Below are positions 1 to 7,534 of a stretch of 64,000 nt of DNA, one piece after another. A model generated the notes under the pieces. It was given only the letters and a program-made list of their open reading frames with translations, was not told the DNA's origin and ran no database searches. Position 1 is the first letter of the stretch. Each line of letters begins with the position of its first letter. The DNA is from Vineibacter terrae. GTDB taxonomy: Bacteria > Pseudomonadota > Alphaproteobacteria > Reyranellales > Reyranellaceae. The stretch covers positions 1-64,000 of the forward strand of contig NZ_VDUZ01000019.1 of NCBI RefSeq assembly GCF_008039615.1, read 5' to 3'. The translations under genes were made by a program, and so were the position numbers.

Positions 1-127
1 CAATCCAGCACCACTCGCCTACGCTCCTTCATCGCATCGGTCTCCAGCCACGGCATGCTCACCTCCATGCCAAAACTGTTACCGATGTATCCGGTCTATT
101 CCGTCACCGATCTAATCGGTCTGTACA
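1..127 (-). mobile_element. Truncated IS481-like insertion sequence, 5' end
   Basis: A reading frame on the minus strand starts at position 56 and runs off the window edge after about 18 codons. It begins MPWLETDAMKERRRVVLD, which matches the characteristic N-terminus (MPW-x-E-...-M-x-x-R) of IS481-type DDE transposases with an HTH domain. A strong ribosome binding site (GGAGGTG) lies 3 bases before the ATG. The 70 bases upstream look like the untranslated left end of such an element and probably finish near the TGTACAGACCG read on the minus strand from 127. The exact terminus and any target duplication cannot be fixed because the rest of the element is outside the window. Confidence 0.6.
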
Positions 128-160
128 CCCCTCCCTCTCCCCGCTCTCGCGGGGCGAGGG
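128..160. repeat. Family A palindromic repeat, copy A1 (partial)
   Basis: This is a C-rich stretch with a perfect hairpin, CCCCGC-TCTC-GCGGGG at 139-154, flanked by CCTC/GAGG. It matches the first hairpin of the longer copies at 7007, 7459 and 33301. It lies just downstream of the SDR gene that ends at 168 and may act as a transcript end. Confidence 0.6.
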
Positions 161-167
161 AAAAAGA

Positions 168-914
168 TCAGATCATCCAGCGGCCGCCGTCGATGAGAAT
201 GGTCTGGCCGGTGACGTAGCGGGCGCCGTCGCTGGCCAGGAACGACACGACATGGGCCACGTCCTCGGGCGTGCCGACGAAGCCCATGGGCACGCTGTTG
301 CGCACCTTGTCGATGGTCTCCTTGGGCAGGCGGTCATGGGCCCGGGTGCGGATGGCCCCCGGGCCCACGACGTTCACCGTGACATGGAACGGCGCCAGCT
401 CGCGCGCCAGCGAGCGCGTGAAGCCGACCACGCCCATCTTGGCGGCGGCATAGTCGACCAGGCCGACATCGCCGTAGAATGCCGACTCGGTCGACATGTT
501 GACGATGCGGCCGCGGCGGCGCTCGCGCATGCCCGGCACGATCCGGCGCGACCAGTGCATGGTCGACATCAGCGAGATCTCGACCACGAAGCGCCAAACC
601 TCCGGGTCCGACTTCCAGAACTCGGCGGCCCGCTCGCGGCCGCTCTGGCCGACATTGTTGAACAGGATATCGACCGGTCCGGCCGCCTCGATCGCGGCCG
701 CCGCCGCCGCGATCGCCGCCGGGTCGCGGCAATCGACCACCTGCTGCAGGCAGCGCCGCCCCTTGGCCTCGATCGCCGCCGCCACCTCGGCCAGCGGCTC
801 GGCCTCGATGTCGACGATCGCCAGGTCGCAGCCGTCGTCGGCGAAGCGCAGCGCGGTGGCGCGGCCGATGCCGTTGGCGGCGCCCGTCACCAGGGCCAGA
901 CGCGAGGTGCTCAA
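168..914 (-). CDS. SDR family oxidoreductase
   Basis: A classical short-chain dehydrogenase/reductase of 248 residues, the usual length. The nucleotide-binding motif TGAANGIG is at residues 10-17, and Asp35 at the end of strand beta2 favours NAD(H). NNVG is at 86-89, the catalytic serine is around 141-144, Tyr155 and Lys159 form the YxxxK motif. The start is TTG at 914 because its first bases overlap the TGA stop of the upstream SDR gene (TTGA) and a GGGAGGA ribosome site lies 7 bases before it. It is probably the last gene of the polyamine-type ABC transporter operon. The substrate cannot be deduced; a 3-oxoacyl or sugar/alcohol substrate is equally possible. Confidence 0.9.
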   Translation of the reverse strand: MSTSRLALVTGAANGIGRATALRFADDGCDLAIVDIEAEPLAEVAAAIEAKGRRCLQQVVDCRDPAAIAAAAAAIEAAGPVDILFNNVGQSGRERAAEFWKSDPEVWRFVVEISLMSTMHWSRRIVPGMRERRRGRIVNMSTESAFYGDVGLVDYAAAKMGVVGFTRSLARELAPFHVTVNVVGPGAIRTRAHDRLPKETIDKVRNSVPMGFVGTPEDVAHVVSFLASDGARYVTGQTILIDGGRWMI

Positions 915-1654
915 TGGAAGGTCCTCCCGGCATCGCCGGCCAGCGCCACGCCGGTCATGATCGACGATGCGCGGCTCGACAGGAACAACACGACATGGGC
1001 CGCCTCCTCAGGCGTGGCGGCGCGCTTGATCAGGTAGCGGTCCAGGATGCGCCGCAGCTCGGCCTCGGGATCGGGCTCGTTCTCGAACGACAGCCGGAAC
1101 AACGGCGTGTCGATGATGCCGGGGCAGAAGGCGTTGACGCGCACCGGCGCCAGCTCCATGGCCAGCGACTTGGTGAACATCACCAGCCCAGCCTTCGAGG
1201 CGCAGTAGGCGGTGCGGTGCCTGAGCGGCACCAGGCCGGCGCCGGAGGCGACGTTGACCACGGTCGCCTCCGGCGCCTCGCGCAGGAACGGCGCCGCCGC
1301 GCGGCAGACATGGAACGGGCCGTTGAGGTTGACGCCCAGCAGCCGGTTCCATTCGGCCGGCGTCATGTCGGTGATCGACTTCACCAGGTCGATGCCGGCC
1401 GAGTTCACCACGCCGTCGAGGCCACCCAGGGCGGCCGCCGCGGCGTTGACGGCCGGCGTGACCGCTGCCTCGTCGGCGACATCGACCACCAGCCCGACCG
1501 TCGCGCCCGGGACCGCGGCGACGGCAGGATCACGATCGAGCAGCGCCACCCTGGCGCCTCGGGCGATGAACAGTTCGGCCGTGGCGCGGCCGATGCCGGA
1601 GGCGGCGCCGGTCACCAGGATGCGGCGTCTGGCGAGGTCCATGAGGTCAGCCAT
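911..1654 (-). CDS. SDR family oxidoreductase
   Basis: A second classical SDR of 247 residues. TGAASGIG is at residues 15-22, Asp40 is the acidic residue expected for NAD preference, NSAG is at 84-87, and the catalytic residues are Ser137, Tyr150 and Lys154. The ATG at 1654 overlaps the stop of the small upstream ORF by 8 bases, and the gene's own stop overlaps the start of the next SDR by 4 bases, so the three frames are probably translationally coupled. The two SDRs are clearly different paralogues, suggesting two successive redox steps on one substrate imported by the adjoining ABC transporter. That link is inferred from context only. Confidence 0.9.
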   Translation of the reverse strand: MADLMDLARRRILVTGAASGIGRATAELFIARGARVALLDRDPAVAAVPGATVGLVVDVADEAAVTPAVNAAAAALGGLDGVVNSAGIDLVKSITDMTPAEWNRLLGVNLNGPFHVCRAAAPFLREAPEATVVNVASGAGLVPLRHRTAYCASKAGLVMFTKSLAMELAPVRVNAFCPGIIDTPLFRLSFENEPDPEAELRRILDRYLIKRAATPEEAAHVVLFLSSRASSIMTGVALAGDAGRTFH

Positions 1655-1769
1655 GGGGCGGCTTCCGCAACGCCACCGGTTCCATCACCATATCATGCTC
1701 CTTCAGGTAGGGTCGCACCGCGTCGGCACCCTGGCCGCGGCGCGCGAGCCAGATGCCGGGATGCGACAT
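1647..1769 (-). CDS. Small ORF (40 aa), unknown
   Basis: A 40-residue reading frame fills the 133-base gap between the last permease gene and the second SDR. It starts with ATG (MSHPGIWLARRGQG...) at 1769 and its stop overlaps the SDR start as ATGGCTGA, an arrangement typical of coupled translation. A GGAAGG that could bind the ribosome lies rather far upstream (about 10 bases). The sequence is not low-complexity and contains a YLKEHDMVMEPV stretch. No family was recognised. It may instead be a remnant or a non-coding gap. Confidence 0.35.
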   Translation of the reverse strand: MSHPGIWLARRGQGADAVRPYLKEHDMVMEPVALRKPPHG

Positions 1770-1787
1770 GATGCGGTTGCCTTCCCA

Positions 1788-2588
1788 TCACGCGAAGCGG
1801 TGGAAGCCGACCCACCGCTCCGCCAGCACCAGGAAGATCGCCGTGCCGGCGATCAGCACCGTCGACAGGGCCGCGATCGAGGGGTCGACGCCGTACTCGA
1901 TGGCGGTGAAGATCTTGACCGGCAGGGTCATGTGCCGCGTGCCCAGGATGAAGATGGTCACCGGCACGTTGTCGAACGACGTGATGAAGGCGAACAGCCC
2001 GCCGGCCATCATGCCGGGCCGGATCACCGGCAGGGTCGCCTTCCAGAACGCGACCCAGGGATTGGCGCCCAGCACGCGCGCGGCGGCCTCGATCTCGGGA
2101 TCGGCGCCGGCCATGCTGGCCAGGATGGTGCGCACCGTGTAGGGCAGCGTGATCACGAGATGCGCCAGCAGCAGGCCTATGAAGCTGCCGCGCAGGCCAG
2201 TCAGGCTGTAGTACTGCAGCAGCGCCACGCCGATCACGACGCCCGGGAACGCCAGGGGCGACATCAGCAGCCCCGAGATCGCCGGCGCCGCGGGCACCTG
2301 CCGCCGCGACAGCGCATAGGCCGCCATCGTCCCCAGCACGATCGACACCGCCGTCACGACGATCGCCAGCAGCAGGCTGAACCACAGCGCATCGATGTAC
2401 TCGCGATCGCTGAACACCGCCTCGTACCAGCGCAGGGTCAGGCCCTTGGGTGGGATCGTGAGATAGGACGTGCTGGTGAACGAGGCCAGCACCACGACCA
2501 CGACCGGCAGCATCAGGAAGGCCAGGATCAGGCCCGCGAAGGCCGCCAGCCCGCGGGCCCGCCAGCGTTCGGCGGCGCGGGCGCTCAT
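1788..2588 (-). CDS. ABC transporter permease, PotC-type
   Basis: An inner-membrane permease of 266 residues of the polyamine/thiamine/iron class (PotC-like). It has about six hydrophobic segments. The cytoplasmic EAA-type loop that contacts the ATPase is visible near residues 165-185 (EIEAAARVLGANPWVAFWKATLP). The ATG at 2588 overlaps the stop of the preceding permease gene by 4 bases (ATGA). It forms a heterodimer with the product of the gene starting at 3451. Specificity for spermidine/putrescine is only a class-level assignment. Confidence 0.9.
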   Translation of the reverse strand: MSARAAERWRARGLAAFAGLILAFLMLPVVVVVLASFTSTSYLTIPPKGLTLRWYEAVFSDREYIDALWFSLLLAIVVTAVSIVLGTMAAYALSRRQVPAAPAISGLLMSPLAFPGVVIGVALLQYYSLTGLRGSFIGLLLAHLVITLPYTVRTILASMAGADPEIEAAARVLGANPWVAFWKATLPVIRPGMMAGGLFAFITSFDNVPVTIFILGTRHMTLPVKIFTAIEYGVDPSIAALSTVLIAGTAIFLVLAERWVGFHRFA

Positions 2589-3451
2589 GCGCCGGCTCCC
2601 AGGCGCCGCGCGACGGCGCTGGACAGGCTGATCAGGCCCACGGCGATGGCGGTCAGGATGAACGACAGCGCCGCACCCGCCGGCCAGTTCAGCAATTGCA
2701 GGAACTGGTCGTAGATCAGGGTCGACATCACCTTGTAGGTGGGGCCGCCCAGCAGGCGCGGCGTCACCAGCGCGCTCACCGTCAGCACGAACACCAGGAT
2801 CGAGCCGGCGAGGATGCCGGGCAGGCTGAGCGGCAGGGTCACGCGCAGGAAGGTGGTGGCCCAGCCGGCGCCCAGGGTGCGGGCCGCATCCTCGACATCA
2901 CGCGGCAGATTGCGGATGACGCCGACCAGCACCAGCACCATGAACGGCAGGAAGATGTGGGACAGCGCGATCAGCAGGCCGCTGAAATTGAACAGCAGCT
3001 TGACCGGCGTCTCGACGATGCCCAGCGCCACCAGGGTGTCGTTGACCAGGCCGCGATTGGCCAGCAGCGCGATCCAGCCGAAGGTGCGCACCACGAGGTT
3101 CAGCAGCAGCGGGAACACCACCAGCAGCATCAGCCACGGCCGCCAGCGCGACTGCGTGCGCGCCAGGAAGAAGGCCAGCGGATAGCCCAGCGCCAGGCAG
3201 ATCAGGGTCACGATCAGGCCCAGCGCCAGGGTGCGGCCGATGATCTCCAGGTAGTACGTGTCGGTGAGGGCCTTGACGTAGTGCTCCGCCGTGAAGCCCT
3301 CGCCGATGCCCTTGCCCGGGATGTAGGGATGCAGGCTGGTGGGCACCATCGCCAGCAGCGGCAGCAGGAACACCAGCAGCAGCAGGACCAGCGGCGGCGA
3401 CAGCAGCCCCAGTCCGTTGCGCTCCAGGCGCCTGGCGAGGCGGGTGCTCAT
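2585..3451 (-). CDS. ABC transporter permease, PotB-type
   Basis: The partner permease, 288 residues, with an N-terminal membrane helix at about 15-38 and five further hydrophobic segments. The EAA loop (DVEDAARTLGAGW) is near residue 190. The ATG at 3451 is preceded by AGGAGG at a good distance. An intercistronic copy of the family B repeat separates it from the upstream ATPase gene. With its neighbours it makes a complete PotABCD-like importer for a small, probably cationic or carboxylate, solute. Confidence 0.9.
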   Translation of the reverse strand: MSTRLARRLERNGLGLLSPPLVLLLLVFLLPLLAMVPTSLHPYIPGKGIGEGFTAEHYVKALTDTYYLEIIGRTLALGLIVTLICLALGYPLAFFLARTQSRWRPWLMLLVVFPLLLNLVVRTFGWIALLANRGLVNDTLVALGIVETPVKLLFNFSGLLIALSHIFLPFMVLVLVGVIRNLPRDVEDAARTLGAGWATTFLRVTLPLSLPGILAGSILVFVLTVSALVTPRLLGGPTYKVMSTLIYDQFLQLLNWPAGAALSFILTAIAVGLISLSSAVARRLGAGA

Positions 3452-3495
3452 ACGCCACCTCCTCTGCCCGCGGCAGCGGCTGCCATGTTCACAGT

Positions 3496-3581
3496 GTCAT
3501 CCCGAGCGCAGCGAGGGATCTCCTGCGGCAAGGCGCACGGTGCGCTACTCGCGGGAGATCCCTCGCTGCGCTCGGGATGAC
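3496..3581. repeat. Family B palindromic repeat, copy B1
   Basis: An 86-base inverted repeat. The left arm begins GTCATCCCGAGCGCAGCGAG and the right arm ends CTCGCTGCGCTCGGGATGAC, and the arms are almost perfect complements over more than 25 bases. It lies between the ATPase and permease genes of one operon, so it would form a strong hairpin in that mRNA. Other copies are at 45860 and 50807. Confidence 0.9.
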
Positions 3582-3622
3582 AGAAAGCGTGGCAGCGCGG
3601 TGCTGCGCCATAGGCGTCCACC

Positions 3623-4687
3623 CTACGCGGCATCGGGCACCACCGTGGTGTCGGCCGCATCCCACTCGGCGAACACCGCTGTGCCGGGCGCAAGGTCGGC
3701 GCGCGCGCCGGGGACCTGGGCGTGCAGCTCGGCGCCGTCGGCCAGCCGCAGCAGGTATTGCGCCGTGGCGCCGGCGAACGACGCCACCACCACCGTCGCG
3801 GCCAGGCTGTTGGCGGCCGCGTCCGGCGCCGCCGCCAGGCGCACGCTCTCCTGCCGCAGCACCACCTGGCAGGCCTCGCCCGCGACGGCGCCGCGGGCGC
3901 GCACCGTGGCGCCCGAGGCCAGCGCCACGACCAGATCCTCGCCGTCGCGGCCCGCCACCCGGCCGCGCAGCAGGTTGGCACGGCCGATGAAGTGCGCCAC
4001 GAAGGCGCTGGTTGGCGCGCGGTAGAGCGTGCGCGGCGGCGCCACCTGCTCCAGCCGCCCGCGGTTCATCACCGCCACCTGGTCGGCCATGCCCAGCGCC
4101 TCGCCCTGGTCGTGGGTCACGAACAGGGTCGTGATGCCGACCTCCTGCTGCAGGCGCTTGATCTCGATGCGCATCTCGTCGCGCAGCAGCGCGTCGAGAT
4201 TGCTGAACGGCTCGTCGAGCAGCAGCAGGCGCGGCTCGACCACCAGGGCGCGCGCCAGCGCCGTGCGCTGTTGCTGGCCGCCGGACAGCTGCCTGGGCGC
4301 CCGCTCCGCCAGGCCCTCCAGCCGCACCATCTGCAGCGCCTTGCGCACAAGCTGCCCGATCTCGGCCTTGGGCACGCCGCGGCGCTGCAGGCCGAAGGCG
4401 ACGTTCTGCGCCACGGTCATGTGCGGGAACAAGGCGTAGGACTGGAACACCAGGCCGAGGTTGCGCTTGTGCACGGCGACATCGGTCAGGTCGTCGCCGC
4501 CCACCAGGATGCGGCCGCCGTCAGGCTCGATCAGCCCGGCCACCATGCGCAGCACCGTGGTCTTGCCGCAGCCGCTGGGACCGACCAGGGACAGGAAGCT
4601 GCCCTCGTCGACCGCCAGGCTGATGCCGTCGACCGCGGCGAGCGATCCGTAGCGCTTGACCAGCCGCTCCAGGCGCAGATCCGACAT
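3623..4687 (-). CDS. ABC transporter ATP-binding protein, PotA-type
   Basis: The cytoplasmic ATPase of the importer, 354 residues. Walker A GPSGCGKT is at 36-43, the Q-loop glutamine at 82, the signature LSGGQ at 134-138, Walker B with DEP at about 154-160, and the H-loop histidine at 192. The last 110 residues form the TOBE-type regulatory domain found in PotA/FbpC proteins. The ATG at 4687 follows the end of the binding-protein gene by 9 bases. All catalytic motifs are intact. Confidence 0.95.
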   Translation of the reverse strand: MSDLRLERLVKRYGSLAAVDGISLAVDEGSFLSLVGPSGCGKTTVLRMVAGLIEPDGGRILVGGDDLTDVAVHKRNLGLVFQSYALFPHMTVAQNVAFGLQRRGVPKAEIGQLVRKALQMVRLEGLAERAPRQLSGGQQQRTALARALVVEPRLLLLDEPFSNLDALLRDEMRIEIKRLQQEVGITTLFVTHDQGEALGMADQVAVMNRGRLEQVAPPRTLYRAPTSAFVAHFIGRANLLRGRVAGRDGEDLVVALASGATVRARGAVAGEACQVVLRQESVRLAAAPDAAANSLAATVVVASFAGATAQYLLRLADGAELHAQVPGARADLAPGTAVFAEWDAADTTVVPDAA

Positions 4688-4696
4688 GCCGGCCCT

Positions 4697-5719
4697 TCAG
4701 CGCGCGATCTCGCGGCCCCAGCGCTCGCTCCACGACGGCAGCAGCTTGGCGGTCGTCTCGGGGTCGGGGAAATGCATGCGGTCGACGGCGGCGCCGTAGG
4801 GCAGCTGCGCGGCGAGCTTGTCGTCGAGCGTCACGGTCTTGTTCACCGGGCCGCCATACTGCTTCTCGGCGAAGCACTTCTGGGTCTCGGCCGACAGGAC
4901 CTGATCGATGTACTTCTGGGCCAGCGCCTTGTTCTTGGCGCCTTCGGGCACCGACACGGTGGGCAGGATGCCGATGGCGCCCTCCTTGGGGAAGGCGGTC
5001 GCCACCGACAGGCCCTTGGCGGCGGCGGCGCCGACGCGATCGGGATACCACACGGCGATCGCAATCTCCTCGCGCTCGAACAGCGGCACGACCTGGTCGG
5101 CCTGGCTGTACATCATCACCACGCTGGGCTTCAGCTTCTTGATCGCCTCGAAGCCCGGGTCGGTGTTCTCCTGCGAGCCGCCGTTGATCATCGAGGCGGC
5201 GATCACGAAATGGATGCCGGTGGTGCCGGAGATGTCGCCGATCGCCAGCTTGCCCTTGAACTCCGGCTTCCACAGGTCATGCCAGGAGGTCGGCGGCGTC
5301 TTCACCAGCTTGGGATTGTAGGCGATGGCGCTGGCGCCATACATCATGCCTACAAAGCGGCCGTCCTTGTCCTTGGCGTTGTCGTAGATGGCGCCGTAGT
5401 TGGCCATCGCCGCCGTGTCGAGCGTGGACAGCAGCCCCTCGCCCTTGCCCTGCGTGGCGATCGCGAGGTCCATGTAGGCGACGTCGATCTCCGGCGATCC
5501 CTTGGTGGCGCGCAGCTTGGCGAGGTTCTGCACCGAGCTGCCCAGCACGAAGCGCACCTTGGCGCCGGTGGCCTTCTCGAACGGCGCCACGGCGCAGGCG
5601 CGCGTGTTGTCGGCGAAGGTGCCGCCGAAGATGCCCAGCACCAGCTCCTGCGCGGCCGCACCGGAGGCCGCCACCAGTACGCACGCGGCGACGGCGGCCG
5701 CTGCCCCAACACGCTTCAT
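4697..5719 (-). CDS. ABC transporter substrate-binding protein, PotD/F-type
   Basis: A periplasmic solute-binding protein of 340 residues. The start is the ATG at 5719, which gives a clean Sec signal peptide (KR, then a hydrophobic Ala/Val core, then an AAAQE cleavage region near residue 24). An earlier in-frame codon would only add a non-hydrophobic tail. The mature protein has the extracellular solute-binding family 1 pattern (VLGIFGGTFADN near the N-terminus). It is the first gene of the transporter set, directly downstream of the ArgE-type gene. Polyamines, amino acids or related compounds are possible ligands. Confidence 0.9.
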   Translation of the reverse strand: MKRVGAAAAVAACVLVAASGAAAQELVLGIFGGTFADNTRACAVAPFEKATGAKVRFVLGSSVQNLAKLRATKGSPEIDVAYMDLAIATQGKGEGLLSTLDTAAMANYGAIYDNAKDKDGRFVGMMYGASAIAYNPKLVKTPPTSWHDLWKPEFKGKLAIGDISGTTGIHFVIAASMINGGSQENTDPGFEAIKKLKPSVVMMYSQADQVVPLFEREEIAIAVWYPDRVGAAAAKGLSVATAFPKEGAIGILPTVSVPEGAKNKALAQKYIDQVLSAETQKCFAEKQYGGPVNKTVTLDDKLAAQLPYGAAVDRMHFPDPETTAKLLPSWSERWGREIAR

Positions 5720-5815
5720 CGTTCCCCCTCCACGGTCATCGGCGTTCGTTGCAGGCCGAACCATGGAGCAGTGTCGGGACGCGTTCAACGCCGATGATGC
5801 GTGCGCCGGCGCGCA

Positions 5816-6985
5816 TCAGGCCTGCCGCGCGCCCCACGCCATCAGTCGGCGCATGAAGCTTTCGCACGCCTCGATCTGCGACCTCAGGATGAACTCGTTG
5901 GGCTGATGCGCCTGCGCGATGTCGCCCGGACCGCAGATCACCGTCGGGATGCCGGCGGCCCGGAAGATGCCGGCCTCGGTGGCGTAGGGCACGGCGTAGG
6001 TGCGGTTGCCGCCGGTCCATTGCAGCGCCAAAGCCTCGGCTTCCTGGTTTTCCTCGGGCTTGATGCCGGGCACGAACGAGCGCCGGCGGGTGGTGATGTC
6101 GGCGTCGGGATGGCGCCGCCGCATCGCCGGCAGCAGCGTCTGGGCGATGAAGGCCTCGGCGCGGTCTTGCACCTCGCTGACGTCGCCGCCCGGCAACGTG
6201 CGGTAGCCCCAGTTCACGACGCATTCGCGCGCCAGGATATTGCCGGCCGTGCCGCCATGGATCACGCCGACATTGATGGTGGTATGGGCCGGGACCATGT
6301 CGATGTCGGGGCGCGGCCGCGCCGCCAGCTCGTCCTGCAGCCCGTTCAAAAAGTGGATGAAGTCGCCGGCGAAGTGGACGGCGCTGACCCCGAGATGGGT
6401 CATCGACGAATGCGCCTCCACGCCGGTGAACGTCGTGATCAGGCCGCCGCCCGAATTCTGGGCATTGACCACGCCCATCATCGTCGGCTCGCCGATGATC
6501 ACGGCGCGCGGCCGCCGCACATGGCGCATCAGGTGCTCGACCAGCCCGTGGGCGCCCAGGCAGCCGACCTCCTCGTCGTAGCTCAGCGCCAGGTGCACCG
6601 GCACCTTCATGCCGGCGCGCTGGAACTCGGGCAGCAGCGCCAGCGCCACGGCCGAGAAGGCTTTCATATCGGCCGTGCCGCGGCCGTGCAGCTTGCCGTC
6701 CTTCTCGGCGATCGTCCACGGATCGGTGTCCCAGGGCTGGCCGTCGACCGGCACCACGTCGGTATGACCGGAAAGCACGATGCCGCCCTCGACGTCCGGG
6801 CCGACGCTGGCATAGAGGTTGGCCTTGGTCCCCTCCTCGTCGGGCACCAGGGTCGAGCCGACGCCATGGGCATCGAGGTAGGCCCTGACATGCTCGATCA
6901 GCGCCAGGTTGGAGTTGCGCGACGTCGTGTCGAACGCCACCAGCCGCCGCAACATCTCGATCGAGCTCACCACTTCAGCCGCCAT
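5816..6985 (-). CDS. argE: M20 family deacetylase, acetylornithine deacetylase-type
   Basis: A cytosolic metallohydrolase of 389 residues that would remove acetyl from N-acetylornithine or a similar acylated amino acid. The family's metal and catalytic residues are present: SGHTDVVP with His74 and Asp76, GRGTADMK with Asp106, and the Glu138-Glu139 pair. A C-terminal metal histidine is expected near the end. The ATG at 6985 is chosen because a GGAG sits 9 bases upstream, while the earlier TTG would have none correctly spaced. It precedes a polyamine-type ABC importer, which suggests uptake and deacylation of an N-acylated amine. Whether it is the biosynthetic ArgE is uncertain. Confidence 0.85.
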   Translation of the reverse strand: MAAEVVSSIEMLRRLVAFDTTSRNSNLALIEHVRAYLDAHGVGSTLVPDEEGTKANLYASVGPDVEGGIVLSGHTDVVPVDGQPWDTDPWTIAEKDGKLHGRGTADMKAFSAVALALLPEFQRAGMKVPVHLALSYDEEVGCLGAHGLVEHLMRHVRRPRAVIIGEPTMMGVVNAQNSGGGLITTFTGVEAHSSMTHLGVSAVHFAGDFIHFLNGLQDELAARPRPDIDMVPAHTTINVGVIHGGTAGNILARECVVNWGYRTLPGGDVSEVQDRAEAFIAQTLLPAMRRRHPDADITTRRRSFVPGIKPEENQEAEALALQWTGGNRTYAVPYATEAGIFRAAGIPTVICGPGDIAQAHQPNEFILRSQIEACESFMRRLMAWGARQA

Positions 6986-7006
6986 TTGAAACAACTCCGA
7001 CGTTTA

Positions 7007-7078
7007 ACCCCTCGCCCCGCGAGAGCGGGGAAAGGGAGGGGCCCATTGCGCGCCGCGCAATGGGAGGGTGAGGGGTAC
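7007..7078. repeat. Family A palindromic repeat, copy A2
   Basis: A full-length copy with two hairpins: CCCCGC-GAGA-GCGGGG at about 7015-7030, then CCCATTGCGCG/CGCGCAATGGG at about 7041-7064, ending in GTGAGGGGT. It faces copy A3 in opposite orientation across the DUF559 gene. Confidence 0.85.
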
Positions 7079-7084
7079 GAACGA

Positions 7085-7442
7085 TCAGTCCCGCTTTTCA
7101 GACCGCTTCCTTACCGCTTCGACAATGCGTTCGATGCCCCCCTCGATGTTCTCGGTCACTTCTGTGTTCCAGAATCGCAGCACGGTGTAGCCCTGTTCGA
7201 CCATGAGCGCGTCGCGGCGTGCGTCGTACTCGCTATCGGCATGCTGCCCGCCGTCCAGCTCGATCACCACACGCGAAGTCCGCGTAGTACGGACCGATCG
7301 TCTGCTGGCGGACGAACTTCAGGTTTTCGATCTGGCGACCGCGCAGCCGTTGCCACAGTCGTTTCTCCACATCCGTCGCGTCGCGACGGAGCTCGCGGGC
7401 ACGGGTGGTCGTTCCGAGCTGGGCGCCTCTGAAGCTTCGCAT
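7085..7442 (-). pseudogene. DUF559 nuclease-like protein, disrupted
   Basis: Two minus-strand frames together make a DUF559-type protein (Vsr/PD-(D/E)XK-like fold). The first (from 7442) carries the N-terminal part, with RELRRDATDVEKRLWQRLRG and FVRQQTIGPYYADFAC. The second (to 7085) carries VIELDGGQHADSEYDARRD and the C-terminus. At about 7268-7275 the text passes straight from the FAC codons to a VVIELDG reading in another frame. Intact relatives usually have about five more residues here, so a small deletion that shifted the frame is likely. The region sits between oppositely oriented family A repeats. Confidence 0.75.
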
Positions 7443-7458
7443 GAGATCCGTTCGTTCC

Positions 7459-7524
7459 TACCCCTCACCTTCCCATGCCTTCGGCATGGGCCCCTTCCTC
7501 TCCCCGCTCTCGCGGGGGAGAGGA
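7459..7524. repeat. Family A palindromic repeat, copy A3
   Basis: A full copy in the orientation opposite to A2: CCCCTCACC, then hairpin CCCATGCC-TTC-GGCATGGG, then CCCCTTCCTCT, then hairpin CCCCGC-TCTC-GCGGGG. The stem sequence of the first hairpin differs from A2 but pairing is preserved. It lies downstream of the peptide-binding protein gene that ends at 7535. Confidence 0.85.
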
Positions 7525-7534
7525 GATAAACCCC

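Noticed and set aside
3496-3581. Family B palindromes read as CRISPR or tRNA-like structures
   Set aside because: Copies are single, far apart and palindromic, with no regular spacer array and no cloverleaf.
3722-5797. Plus-strand frame of about 690 codons opposite the ABC transporter genes
   Set aside because: His/Gln/Arg-rich shadow of the ATPase and binding-protein genes, which have intact motifs.
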